Origin: Cupriavidus plantarum
Lineage (GTDB): Bacteria; Pseudomonadota; Gammaproteobacteria; Burkholderiales; Burkholderiaceae
DNA length: 58,949 nucleotides
Direction of reading: 5' to 3'
NCBI RefSeq assembly: GCF_905397285.1
Contig: NZ_CAJPUX010000015.1
Span: 1 to 58,949 of the forward strand
In this document: in pieces, positions 49,030-57,241 of the stretch
Position numbering within the stretch: the stretch's first letter is position 1
Layout of the letters: each line of letters opens with the position of its first letter
The notes under the pieces: model-generated
Told to the model about the DNA's origin: nothing
The model's database searches: none
Seen by the model: only the letters and a program-made list of their open reading frames with translations
Program-made: the position numbers and the translations under genes

Positions 49030-50094
49030 GTGACCATCCCTTCCCGCGCCGACCATCCGGCCATGCATGCCGAAGCGCTCTTCGATGCCGACCTCGACAG
49101 CTGGCGCGCACAGCCGGAACGGGCGTTCGACGGGTGGCTGTCGCAGCACGGCTTTCGCCATGGGACGGCTGTCGTCTATCGATCGATGTGGGGCAAGCTG
49201 CTTCGATGGTCCGGCGAGCAGGGCCTTGCGCCGCTGACGTGGTCGGCTGCCCAGATCGGGGAGTTCCTCGACGCCCAGAAGCTGCACAAGTCGCACCGCT
49301 ATCGTTACGCACGACTGATCGAGCGCGTGTTCCAGCATCTGTCGCTCGCGCGGCAGGACCTCGTGAACCCCGCGAGCATCGCCGTGCGCACGAAGCTCGC
49401 CGATGGCGAAAACGACCCCACGGCATTCCTGTTGCCGGGCGAGCGCGACCTCCTGGTCGCGCGCGTGCTGGCTCCGGCGGCCGAGGATGCCCTCGCCGCC
49501 CGCCAGGCGCCCGGCCAGCCGAGCCGTATTTCGCCCACGCAATGGAAGCGCGCCCGCGACGTGGCGCTCGTGGCGGTGCTGCTCGGCGCGGGGCTGAAGG
49601 TGGCCGAGATTCGCGCGTTGCGGCTCGATGCCATTGACGGGCTCGACGATCGCGATGACCATGGCGTGCCTGCCCTGCGGATGGTGCGCGCGGACAACGG
49701 GCGCGCCTATACGGCAACGCTGTTCGGTTTCGCGCATGCGCCGTTGCGGCACTGGCTCGCGCTGCGGGCGGCGGCCGGGACGCTGGGCGACCTCGTCTTT
49801 CCGGCGCTGGCGTCCGGGCGGCCGATGCATGCCGCGTCCGTCTATCGCCGGGTGGAGATGCTGCTCGACGAGGCGGGCGTGCTCGCCGGCCGCAGTGAGC
49901 GCGCCTCCCCACAGACGCTGCGCAACACCTGTGGTGCAATGCACTTCGATGCGGGCGTGCCGCCTGCCGCCGTCGCGCAGATGCTGGGCATGCGCGACCT
50001 CGAGTCGGGCTGGCGGCTGCATGCGGCGTATCAGGCATGGCAGGCACGTGCCGGATTGCCAATGGCGCATCGCGCCGAGATTTCTCCGGCGTAA
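49030..50094 (+). CDS. Tyrosine-recombinase-like protein with degenerate active site
   Basis: 354 residues from GTG 49030 (an ATG at 49063 is possible). The N-terminal SAM-like core-binding domain (about 25-120: TAVVYRSMWGKLLRWSGEQGLAPLTWSAAQIGEFLDAQ) and a C-terminal catalytic-like domain resemble XerC/D integrases. Key residues are changed. The first Arg position in LGAGLKVAEIRAL is Lys190. The His-x-x-Arg box reads SPQTLRNTCG (Gln295, Arg298 kept, Asn299). LGH is LGM (Met321). Tyr334 (HAAYQAW) is the only nucleophile candidate. It may bind DNA without recombining. galE follows after 55 bp. Confidence 0.8.
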   Translation: MTIPSRADHPAMHAEALFDADLDSWRAQPERAFDGWLSQHGFRHGTAVVYRSMWGKLLRWSGEQGLAPLTWSAAQIGEFLDAQKLHKSHRYRYARLIERVFQHLSLARQDLVNPASIAVRTKLADGENDPTAFLLPGERDLLVARVLAPAAEDALAARQAPGQPSRISPTQWKRARDVALVAVLLGAGLKVAEIRALRLDAIDGLDDRDDHGVPALRMVRADNGRAYTATLFGFAHAPLRHWLALRAAAGTLGDLVFPALASGRPMHAASVYRRVEMLLDEAGVLAGRSERASPQTLRNTCGAMHFDAGVPPAAVAQMLGMRDLESGWRLHAAYQAWQARAGLPMAHRAEISPA

Positions 50095-50149
50095 CCTTCG
50101 GCGGGTATGATGGCGCCCGCTCAACGATTTCCATCCAGAAAACGATCAC

Positions 50150-51178
50150 ATGTCCGAGACCTTACTGCTGACTGGAGCCACCGGTTATATCGCTTCCCAT
50201 ACCTGGGTCGCGCTGCACAATGCGGGATACAACGTCATCGGCCTCGATAATCTGTGCAACAGCAATCGCGCGGTCGTGGAACGTCTCGCACGCATTACCG
50301 GAGCCGAGCCAAATTTCGTGGAAGGCGACGTGCGCGACCGCGCCTTGCTGGACCGGCTTTTCCGCGAGCACAAGATTGCTGGCGCGATTCACTTTGCCGC
50401 GCTCAAGGCGGTGGGTGAATCGGTGAACAAGCCGCTTGCGTATTACGACAACAATCTGAACGGCCTGCTCACGCTATGCGCGGCCATGGATGCTGCGGAG
50501 GTGCGCCAGCTGGTTTTCAGTTCGTCGGCGACGGTATATGGCAATCCGCACACCGTGCCAATCCTCGAAGATTTCCCGCTTTCGGCGACGAACCCGTACG
50601 GACAGACGAAACTCATGGGCGAGCAGATTTTGCGCGACCTGGAGTTGTCGAATCCAGCATGGAAAATCGGGTATCTGCGATATTTCAATCCGGTGGGCGC
50701 GCATGAAAGCGGACTGATTGGCGAAGACCCTGGCGGCATCCCGAACAATCTGATGCCGTATGTGGCGCAGGTGGCCGGTGGCCGTCGCGAAAAACTGATG
50801 GTGTTCGGTGGCGACTATCCGACCGTGGACGGCACCGGTGTGCGCGATTACATCCACGTGTCCGACCTGGCCGATGGCCACCTGGCGGCGCTCGTCTATC
50901 TGCGCGACAAGGGCCAGGGCATGACCGTGAACCTGGGTACCGGCCGCGGTTATAGCGTGCTGGAGGTGGTCAAGGCGTACGAACGGGCCAGCGGCAAGCC
51001 GGTGCCGTACCAGATCGTCGATCGCCGTCCCGGCGATATCGCGTCCTGCTACGCGGACCCGGCGCTTGCGCAAAGTCTTCTTGGCTGGCGCGCCAGGCAT
51101 GACATCGATCGCATGTGCGAGGATTCGTGGCGGTGGCAGTCGATGAATCCGCTTGGGTTTGCGGGTTCGTGCGTCTGA
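50150..51178 (+). CDS. galE: UDP-glucose 4-epimerase
   Basis: 342 residues. NAD-binding GATGYIASH (about 8-16), the catalytic Ser/Tyr/Lys of SSSATVYG and NPYGQTKLMGE (Tyr-x-x-x-Lys), FNPVGAHESG, and the end W-R-WQSMNPLGF. It interconverts UDP-glucose and UDP-galactose for surface polysaccharides. Gly-Ala replaces the usual GGxGYIGSH in part (GATGYIASH). A bidirectional terminator follows. Codon use is slightly less GC-rich in the first third. Confidence 0.94.
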   Translation: MSETLLLTGATGYIASHTWVALHNAGYNVIGLDNLCNSNRAVVERLARITGAEPNFVEGDVRDRALLDRLFREHKIAGAIHFAALKAVGESVNKPLAYYDNNLNGLLTLCAAMDAAEVRQLVFSSSATVYGNPHTVPILEDFPLSATNPYGQTKLMGEQILRDLELSNPAWKIGYLRYFNPVGAHESGLIGEDPGGIPNNLMPYVAQVAGGRREKLMVFGGDYPTVDGTGVRDYIHVSDLADGHLAALVYLRDKGQGMTVNLGTGRGYSVLEVVKAYERASGKPVPYQIVDRRPGDIASCYADPALAQSLLGWRARHDIDRMCEDSWRWQSMNPLGFAGSCV

Positions 51179-51195
51179 CCGTGACTGCGACAAAT

Positions 51196-51224
51196 AAAAA
51201 ACCGGGCGATTTGCCCGGTTTTTT
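51196..51224. terminator. Bidirectional terminator between galE and hns
   Basis: AAAAAACCGGGC-GATTT-GCCCGGTTTTTT, perfect 12-bp arms with A and T tracts on the two sides. Confidence 0.93.
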
Positions 51225-51246
51225 AATACCTGCCGCCCCGTGAGGC

Positions 51247-51552
51247 TTAGCGGATCAGGAAGTCCTCGACGGTCTTGCCATTGGCCAGTGCCTGCGTCAG
51301 CCAGCCCGGGCGCTTGCCCCGGCCGGTCCAGGTATTGCCAGCGGTGTCGCGATAGCGGACCGGCACCTTGCGGCTCGCCTTCTTGCCGGCCGCGGGCTTT
51401 GCGCCGAAGCCCAGATCGTCGGCCGTGAGGCCATATTGTTCGATTTTCTCGCGAATATCGGCAATCACCGCAGCTTGCTCGCGAGACTTGATCTCCTCGG
51501 CCTGCTTCTGCAGTTCGTTGATTTTCTGAACGATTTCCTGATAGGTCGCCAT
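51247..51552 (-). CDS. hns: H-NS-family nucleoid protein
   Basis: 101 residues. The N-terminal coiled coil (KINELQKQAEEIKSREQAAVIADIREKI) serves for oligomerisation. The C-terminal DNA-binding domain carries YRDTAGNTWTGRGKRPGWLTQAL with the RGKRP-type loop that inserts in the AT-rich minor groove. This short form is common in beta-proteobacteria (MvaT-independent H-NS). Good RBS upstream of ATG 51552. The divergent 486-bp region contains long inverted repeats. Confidence 0.93.
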   Translation of the reverse strand: MATYQEIVQKINELQKQAEEIKSREQAAVIADIREKIEQYGLTADDLGFGAKPAAGKKASRKVPVRYRDTAGNTWTGRGKRPGWLTQALANGKTVEDFLIR

Positions 51553-51643
51553 GGTTGCCTCGATCGCTGATTGACGACGGGAATTATATCCATTTATTGC
51601 GTGGCTGCAAATCGGCGTAACGGCCGTTCTCCGAGAAACAGCG

Positions 51644-51666
51644 AATGAACGCGGAATGCGTTCATT
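51644..51666. promoter_or_regulatory. Perfect inverted repeat upstream of hns
   Basis: AATGAACGC-GGAAT-GCGTTCATT, 9-bp arms, about 90 bp before the hns start. A second inverted repeat (GCCGATG/CATCGGC) lies at 51739-51763. The region 51553-52038 otherwise holds no gene, only these repeats and the promoter at 51923. Confidence 0.6.
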
Positions 51667-51922
51667 TCAAATTGCGCACTGAACTTTTGTAGAGAAAGCG
51701 AGTCGTCGGGTATTTTCGCGTGACCTGCGGAACGTTCCGCCGATGCAGAATTTTCCCATCGGCATGCTGTCTCGGATTTGTGAAAATCGGCGCAACTTCC
51801 TGCACCGCCGCGCCAGTGTTACGTTTGGGAAAATTTCGACCGTGTGCCGGGAGCCCCACAATAACCGTCCTCACGGTCATGTGCGCGAATGTGCATTCGT
51901 GATTGCGATTTACCGGTGCGCC

Positions 51923-51949
51923 TCAAGGATGAACCCGGGTCGCCGTTAT
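51923..51949 (+). promoter_or_regulatory. Candidate sigma-28 (FliA) promoter of the chemoreceptor gene
   Basis: TCAAGGAT, 11 bases, then GCCGTTAT resembles the flagellar consensus TAAAGTTT-N11-GCCGATAA. It lies 90 bp before the receptor start at 52039. Confidence 0.5.
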
Positions 51950-52038
51950 TGCCCCTGAGCGGTTCACCATAGAGTGGCCCGCCGGAACGGGGGTGAGGAG
52001 AACCTTCGTCGCATCCAACCTAATGGCTTCGGCGCACC

Positions 52039-53829
52039 ATGTCCTTTCAGAATATTCAGATCAAAACCCTGCTTAGAGGGGCGATGGCTTCGTTGACCGT
52101 CATTCTGCTGCTCGTAGGCGGCGCAGGGTTGCACGGCATTTCACAGTCCAACGACGCGCTCAAGGAAACCTATTCCAATCAGCTGGCATCGGCGCAGGCC
52201 CTCAGCGAGGCGATGTTGGGCACCACGCGCATCCGTCTGGCACTGGACCGCGGCGTGATGCCGGGTGCCGAGAACGACGATCCGAAGAAGCATGTCGACC
52301 GTTCGAAGGTGTTCGTGGAATCCTCCGAGACCGCATGGAAGCGCTATATGGCGCTGCCGCAGGGCGACGAGGAGAAGGCGTTGTCCGGCGAACTGGCGCG
52401 CAAGCGTCAGGACTTCTTCGAGAAGGGCGCCGTGCCGCTGCAGAACGCCTTGCTCGCGCAGAATCGGGAAGAGGCGCTGCGCCTGGCGCGCGACACCCTG
52501 CCCGAAATGCAGCGCGCCATGAGCACCGCGCATGAAGCGCTGGAGAAATTCCAGATGCGGACAGGCAAGGACAACTTCGACGGCGCCCAGTCGCGTTTCG
52601 AATGGCTGCGCATGGTGGTCGTGGCGCTGATCGTGCTCGGCATGGCCATCGCGCTGATCGGCACCGTGACGCTGCACCGCGCGATCGTGCGCCCCGTGGA
52701 AGAGGCGCTCGGCGTGTTCGAGCGGATGGCCCGCGGCGACCTGACGTCGCACATCGTCAGCGTGTCCCGCAACGAGATCGGCCGCATGATGCAGGCGCTC
52801 GCGACCATGCAGGACAGCCTCTCGGGCATCGTCGCGCAGGTGCGCGGCGGCACCGATTCGATCGCGTCGGCCACGCAACAGATCTCGGCCGGCAATACGG
52901 ACCTGTCGCAGCGTACCGAGGAACAGGCCTCGTCGCTCGAGCAAACGGCCGCCAGCATGGAAGAGCTGACGACCGTGGTGCGCCAGAACGCCGACAACGC
53001 GCGCCAGGCCGGCGTGCTCGCCGGAGAGGCCTCGCAGATCGCGCTCAAGGGCGGCGATGTAGTCGGCCGCGTCGTCGATACGATGAACGAGATCAACGGC
53101 GCGTCGCGGAAGGTGGTCGAGATCATCGGCGTGATCGAGGGCATCGCGTTCCAGACCAATATCCTCGCGCTGAACGCGGCCGTGGAAGCGGCACGCGCCG
53201 GCGAGCAGGGCCGCGGCTTTGCCGTCGTGGCGGGCGAGGTGCGCAGCCTCGCGCAGCGTTCGGCCAATGCGGCCAAGGAAATCGAATCGCTGATCAGTGA
53301 GTCCGGGCAGCGCGTGGAATCGGGCACGCGCCTTGTGGCCGAGGCCGGCCAGACCATGGGCGAGATCGTCCAGGCCGTGCGCCGCGTGACGGACATCATG
53401 AACGAGATCGGCGCGGCCACGCAGGAACAGACGACGGGCATCGAGCAGGTCAATCAGGCCGTGAGCCAGATGGACGAGGTGACCCAGCAGAACGCGGCGC
53501 TGGTGGAGGAAGCCGCGGCCGCGGCGGGCGCGCTCGAAGAGCAGGCCCAGAAGCTCAAGAGCGTGGTGTCGGTGTTCACGCTCGCCGCCAGCGGCACGCG
53601 TCCGGCGCCGATGGTGGCCGCCGCCGTGGCGCGCGTGGCGCCCGATCTGTCGGACGCCCCGGCGCCGGCGCCGGCCCTCGCGCGCACGGCTGTCGCGCGT
53701 CAGCCGGTGAAGCCGTCGGCAGTGCGTGCGCCCGTTGTACGCAAGCCACGCGAGACGCGCCTGTTGCGTCCCGATGTGGCCGCCGCGGGCGCCGGCGCGT
53801 CCGCCGACGACAACTGGAGCGCGTTCTGA
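52039..53829 (+). CDS. Methyl-accepting chemotaxis protein (Tar-type, with C-terminal pentapeptide)
   Basis: 596 residues. TM1 (residues 14-34, GAMASLTVILLLVGGAGLHGI), a four-helix-bundle sensor (about 35-190), TM2 (VVVALIVLGMAIALIGTV), HAMP (about 215-268) and a signalling domain with the tip EGIAFQTNILALNAAVEAARAGEQGRGFAVVAGEVRSLAQRSA. It ends in NWSAF, matching the NWETF-like pentapeptide that tethers CheR/CheB, behind a long Pro/Ala/Arg-rich linker. A high-abundance-type receptor for small ligands is expected; the ligand is unknown. Possibly FliA-controlled. Confidence 0.95.
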   Translation: MSFQNIQIKTLLRGAMASLTVILLLVGGAGLHGISQSNDALKETYSNQLASAQALSEAMLGTTRIRLALDRGVMPGAENDDPKKHVDRSKVFVESSETAWKRYMALPQGDEEKALSGELARKRQDFFEKGAVPLQNALLAQNREEALRLARDTLPEMQRAMSTAHEALEKFQMRTGKDNFDGAQSRFEWLRMVVVALIVLGMAIALIGTVTLHRAIVRPVEEALGVFERMARGDLTSHIVSVSRNEIGRMMQALATMQDSLSGIVAQVRGGTDSIASATQQISAGNTDLSQRTEEQASSLEQTAASMEELTTVVRQNADNARQAGVLAGEASQIALKGGDVVGRVVDTMNEINGASRKVVEIIGVIEGIAFQTNILALNAAVEAARAGEQGRGFAVVAGEVRSLAQRSANAAKEIESLISESGQRVESGTRLVAEAGQTMGEIVQAVRRVTDIMNEIGAATQEQTTGIEQVNQAVSQMDEVTQQNAALVEEAAAAAGALEEQAQKLKSVVSVFTLAASGTRPAPMVAAAVARVAPDLSDAPAPAPALARTAVARQPVKPSAVRAPVVRKPRETRLLRPDVAAAGAGASADDNWSAF

Positions 53830-53986
53830 CGTTCTGAATGAAAGGATTTGAGCGAACGGCTGTTCACACGGCGACGGCAAAATGCCATGATGCGGGCTTT
53901 TGTTTCTGCCTCTTCGGTGTGAGTCGCGCACGCGTTCCAGCCTTCGTTCTCCCGGATTCGCGCAAGCCCGCTGCCCGTAAGCCCCG

Positions 53987-55975
53987 ATGATTGCCTCGAC
54001 CTCTAGTCTCCTGTTGTTCGCTGTGCTGCTCGGCGCCGCCGCCGCGCTCGGCATGCGCGCAGCCAGGCCGGACGCGGGCCGGGACGGCAAGATGCTACGC
54101 CGCCTGTCATGGTCGGCCGCCGTCATGTCGCAGGCATCGATCGGCATGCCGCTGTGGGTGGCCATGGGTTCCGGCTCGCTGCCAGCGCTCGAGGATCCCG
54201 TGCGCGCGGTCTCGGCGTTCGCGTCGGCCACCGCGGCCGGCATTGCCTCCACGCATGTTTTCACATTACTGAAACATTGGCTGCGGGGCGCGACGCGCGC
54301 CTGGCGCGTCGTGGCCGTGATGTCGATGCTCGGCGGCGCTGGCATGGTCGCCGTCGCCGGCGCGCGCATGGGCCGGCTGTGCGGCAACGGTTCGCTGACC
54401 GCGCGCGCCTGCCTCGACGCGGCGGTGCTGCCTGACCCCGGCTGGCTCGGCGGTGGCATCGCGCTGCTCTGCTTCGCGATGTTCGCGTTCCATCGCGCGC
54501 AATCGCGCGGCTGGCTGCCCGCGCCGATGCGTCCCGAAGCCACGCTGATCGACGATACGCCCGACGACTTCCCGTCGGCCGCGCTGGTACCGCGCGTCGC
54601 GGGGCGCGGCGGTCGCAAGCCGGTCGGACGCATCCCCGGCCTGACGGTGCGTCCGTCCGGCCGCGGCGGGGAGACCGTCGGCGAATACAGCGTCTCCACC
54701 GATCTGCCGGATCGTGTCGCTTTCGGCCGCTGGCTCGACCAGACCCTTGCACAGGCAAGGCTGACCGAGACGGGCTGCGCCGTGCTGCTGATCCATATCG
54801 CGGATTTCCGCGAGGTGGATGAGGTCTTCGAGGTCCGCGCCGACGATATCCTCGCGCAGGACGCGGGCGCCCTGGCGCAAGCCGCGCTGGAGCCGCACGA
54901 CTTCCTCGCGCGCCTGGCGCGCGACGAGTTCGCGGTTGGCGTGCCCGAGCTCGTGCACCACAGCCGCGCGCATGAACTCGGCTCGCGTGTGCTGGGGTCG
55001 CTCGCGGAGTTCGTGGCCGCGCGCGGGCTGCAGATGCAGATCGGCGTGAACATCGGCATCGCCATCTATCCACGCGATGCGCAGACGTCGGAGGCGCTGA
55101 TGCAGGCCGCCCGCGTGAGCCTGTCGGAAGCCCGCGAGAGCGGCTCCAACCAGGTGCGCGTGTTCAATTCCGCCGCGGGGGAGCGCGCGCGCCGCCTGCG
55201 CGTGATTCGCCGCGACCTGTGGCTGGCGATCCAGGACGACGGCCTGTCGCTGCAATATCAGCCGAAGTTCGACGTGAAGCACCGCACCGTGGTCGGCGCC
55301 GAGGCGCTCTGCCGCTGGCGCCATCCGACGCTCGGCGTGGTCAATCCGGCCGAGTTCATCATGGTGGCCGAACAGTCCGGCCAGATCGACAAGCTCGACG
55401 ACTGGGTGATCGCCAGCGTGTGCGCGCAGGTCCGGCTGTGGCAGGACGCGGGACTGCCTGTCGTTCCCGTGGCGATCAACGTGTCCGGGCTGCGCTTTGC
55501 CAGCCGCAACTTCCCGCAGTACCTGCTGGAGCAGATCCATCAGCACGACATCCCCCCATCGGCGATCACGCTGGAGATCACCGAGACCGCGGCGATGAAG
55601 GACATCGGCAAGTCGCTCGAAACGCTGGCCGAACTGCAGTCGCTCGGCATCCACGTGGCGCTCGACGACTTCGGCAGCGGCTATTCGAGCCTCGGATACC
55701 TGAAGCGGCTGCGCGTCGGTACGCTGAAGATCGATCGCACGCTGATCGGGGGCCTCGATGCGGACCCGCAGGGCCGCGCGATCGTGGGCTCGATGGTGGC
55801 GCTCGCGCACGAACTGCGCATGAAGGTCGTGGCCGAGGGCGTGGAATCCCATTCCCAGCTCGATATCCTGAACGGCATGGGCTGCGACGAAGTGCAGGGC
55901 TACCTGATGGCTCAGCCGCTGGATGCGTCGTCGTTTGCCGAGATCCTGCGCGACAGTCAGCCGGTACGCGTCTGA
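53987..55975 (+). CDS. Membrane EAL-domain protein with degenerate GGDEF (c-di-GMP phosphodiesterase)
   Basis: 662 residues. Four or so N-terminal hydrophobic helices (about 5-180) precede a GGDEF-like domain (about 240-390) whose motif reads LARDEFAVG, so it should not make c-di-GMP. The EAL domain (about 420-655) is complete: EAL in VVGAEALCRW, Asn in INVSG, LEITET, DDFGSGYSSL, LKIDR, AEGVES and QGYLMAQPL, so it should hydrolyse c-di-GMP. It lies between a chemoreceptor gene and a CheY-like gene, linking c-di-GMP with motility. Confidence 0.9.
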   Translation: MIASTSSLLLFAVLLGAAAALGMRAARPDAGRDGKMLRRLSWSAAVMSQASIGMPLWVAMGSGSLPALEDPVRAVSAFASATAAGIASTHVFTLLKHWLRGATRAWRVVAVMSMLGGAGMVAVAGARMGRLCGNGSLTARACLDAAVLPDPGWLGGGIALLCFAMFAFHRAQSRGWLPAPMRPEATLIDDTPDDFPSAALVPRVAGRGGRKPVGRIPGLTVRPSGRGGETVGEYSVSTDLPDRVAFGRWLDQTLAQARLTETGCAVLLIHIADFREVDEVFEVRADDILAQDAGALAQAALEPHDFLARLARDEFAVGVPELVHHSRAHELGSRVLGSLAEFVAARGLQMQIGVNIGIAIYPRDAQTSEALMQAARVSLSEARESGSNQVRVFNSAAGERARRLRVIRRDLWLAIQDDGLSLQYQPKFDVKHRTVVGAEALCRWRHPTLGVVNPAEFIMVAEQSGQIDKLDDWVIASVCAQVRLWQDAGLPVVPVAINVSGLRFASRNFPQYLLEQIHQHDIPPSAITLEITETAAMKDIGKSLETLAELQSLGIHVALDDFGSGYSSLGYLKRLRVGTLKIDRTLIGGLDADPQGRAIVGSMVALAHELRMKVVAEGVESHSQLDILNGMGCDEVQGYLMAQPLDASSFAEILRDSQPVRV

Positions 55976-55999
55976 TCCCAGGGGAAAATTAAGCGCCGG

Positions 56000-56078
56000 A
56001 ATTAGAGCTTTCGTTCTAATTTGCGGGATGCCCCCCTTCGCGGCGCTAAAGCACGGCCGGGCGCAGACGTTAGAACGA
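56000..56078. promoter_or_regulatory. TTAGAACGA inverted repeat before the CheY-like gene
   Basis: AATTAGA (56000-56006) and TCTAATT (56015-56021) form a hairpin. TCGTTCTAA (56011-56019) and TTAGAACGA (56070-56078) are inverted copies 50 bp apart. Located just upstream of ATG 56104. Confidence 0.45.
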
Positions 56079-56103
56079 GAACCTCTCGCGTTCTGGAGCC
56101 GTC

Positions 56104-56487
56104 ATGTCCCTCCCAACCATCCTCGTCGTCGACGATTCGCCGTCCATTCGCCGCATGATCGGGGCCTGCCTGCGTGCCGCGGGTTATCAGGTTACCGAGG
56201 CCGCCGATGGCAAGGAGGCGCACGAGGTGGCGCGCGAGGGGGCGTTCGGGATGCTCGTGACCGACCAGGTCATGCCCGGCATGGACGGCCTGACGCTAAT
56301 CCGGGCGCTCCGAGGCACGCCGCACTACGCCACCGTGCCGATATTAATGCTCACCACGGAAGCCGACGGCCAGATCCGCGCGCAGGCGCGCGAGGCGGGC
56401 GCTTCCGGTTTTCTCGCCAAGCCGTTCGACCCCGAACAGCTGATCGACTCGGTGGCTGCTCTGTTGCCCCCTCCCACAGAGGGGTGA
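56104..56487 (+). CDS. CheY/PilG-type single-domain response regulator
   Basis: 127 residues, one receiver domain. Phosphoacceptor Asp54 in LVTDQVMPGMDG; acidic pair DD (10-11), Thr in LTTEAD (about 84) and Lys106 in LAKPFD. No output domain, so it acts by protein-protein contact, as CheY (flagellar motor) or PilH/PilG. CheW follows after 88 bp. Together they look like the start of a chemosensory operon whose histidine kinase lies outside the window. Confidence 0.92.
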   Translation: MSLPTILVVDDSPSIRRMIGACLRAAGYQVTEAADGKEAHEVAREGAFGMLVTDQVMPGMDGLTLIRALRGTPHYATVPILMLTTEADGQIRAQAREAGASGFLAKPFDPEQLIDSVAALLPPPTEG

Positions 56488-56575
56488 TCGGCGTAGCCAA
56501 GTCGCCCTTCAGCCACCCCGGTTGCAGCCGTTAACACTGTGGGGCCATCCCCCACCAACACTGCAGCGGGGCAAC

Positions 56576-57061
56576 ATGACTATCCAGACGAAGGCTGACG
56601 GCGCCGGGGAAGAATTCCTGGCTTTCCGGCTCGGCCGCGAAGAGTACGGCATCGACATCCTCAAGGTGCAGGAGATTCGTGGTTACGAATCGGTGACGCA
56701 GATCGCCAATGCACCCGCCTATCTCAAGGGCGTGATCAACCTGCGCGGCACGATCGTGCCGATCATCGATCTGCGCATCAAGTTCCGTCAGGAAAAGATC
56801 AGCTACGACCAATACACGGTCGTGATCATCGTCGACCTCAATCGCCGCACGACGGGCATCGTCGTCGATGGCGTGTCCGATGTGCTGACGCTATCTCAAT
56901 CGCAGATCAAGCCGACGCCGCAGCTGTCCGGGGGCATGGAAACCGACTACATCCGGGGTCTGGGTTCGGTGGAGAACCGCATGCTGATCCTGGCGGATAT
57001 CGAAAAGCTGATGGACGTGGAAGAACTTGCGGCCATCGACGCGGCGGCTGGTGCCGCCTGA
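56576..57061 (+). CDS. cheW: CheW coupling protein
   Basis: 161 residues of CheW fold: FLAFRLGREEYGIDILKVQEIRGYESVTQIANAPAYLKGVINLRGTIVPIIDLRIKF is diagnostic. It couples chemoreceptors to the CheA kinase. ATG 56576 follows GCGGGGCAAC. It is flanked by receptor genes; the gene at 57242 begins 180 bp downstream. Confidence 0.95.
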   Translation: MTIQTKADGAGEEFLAFRLGREEYGIDILKVQEIRGYESVTQIANAPAYLKGVINLRGTIVPIIDLRIKFRQEKISYDQYTVVIIVDLNRRTTGIVVDGVSDVLTLSQSQIKPTPQLSGGMETDYIRGLGSVENRMLILADIEKLMDVEELAAIDAAAGAA

Positions 57062-57241
57062 GGGAACCCGTAGGGGAGCGCGGACGGGGGCGTCGCGGCC
57101 CAGTCCGCCTTGCTGCCGGTATCAGAACCTAACAGGACTGGCGGCGGGAACGGGGAAGAGTGGCCGGTACGGCCACGACAACAATGCGGGAGCGCGCAGC
57201 AATGCCATTCCCGGTCTTATCTGACAGAAGGGGGTAGTTCT

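Noticed and set aside
49030..50094. Active mobile-element integrase
   Set aside because: Catalytic residues are replaced and no attachment-site repeats or cargo genes flank it.
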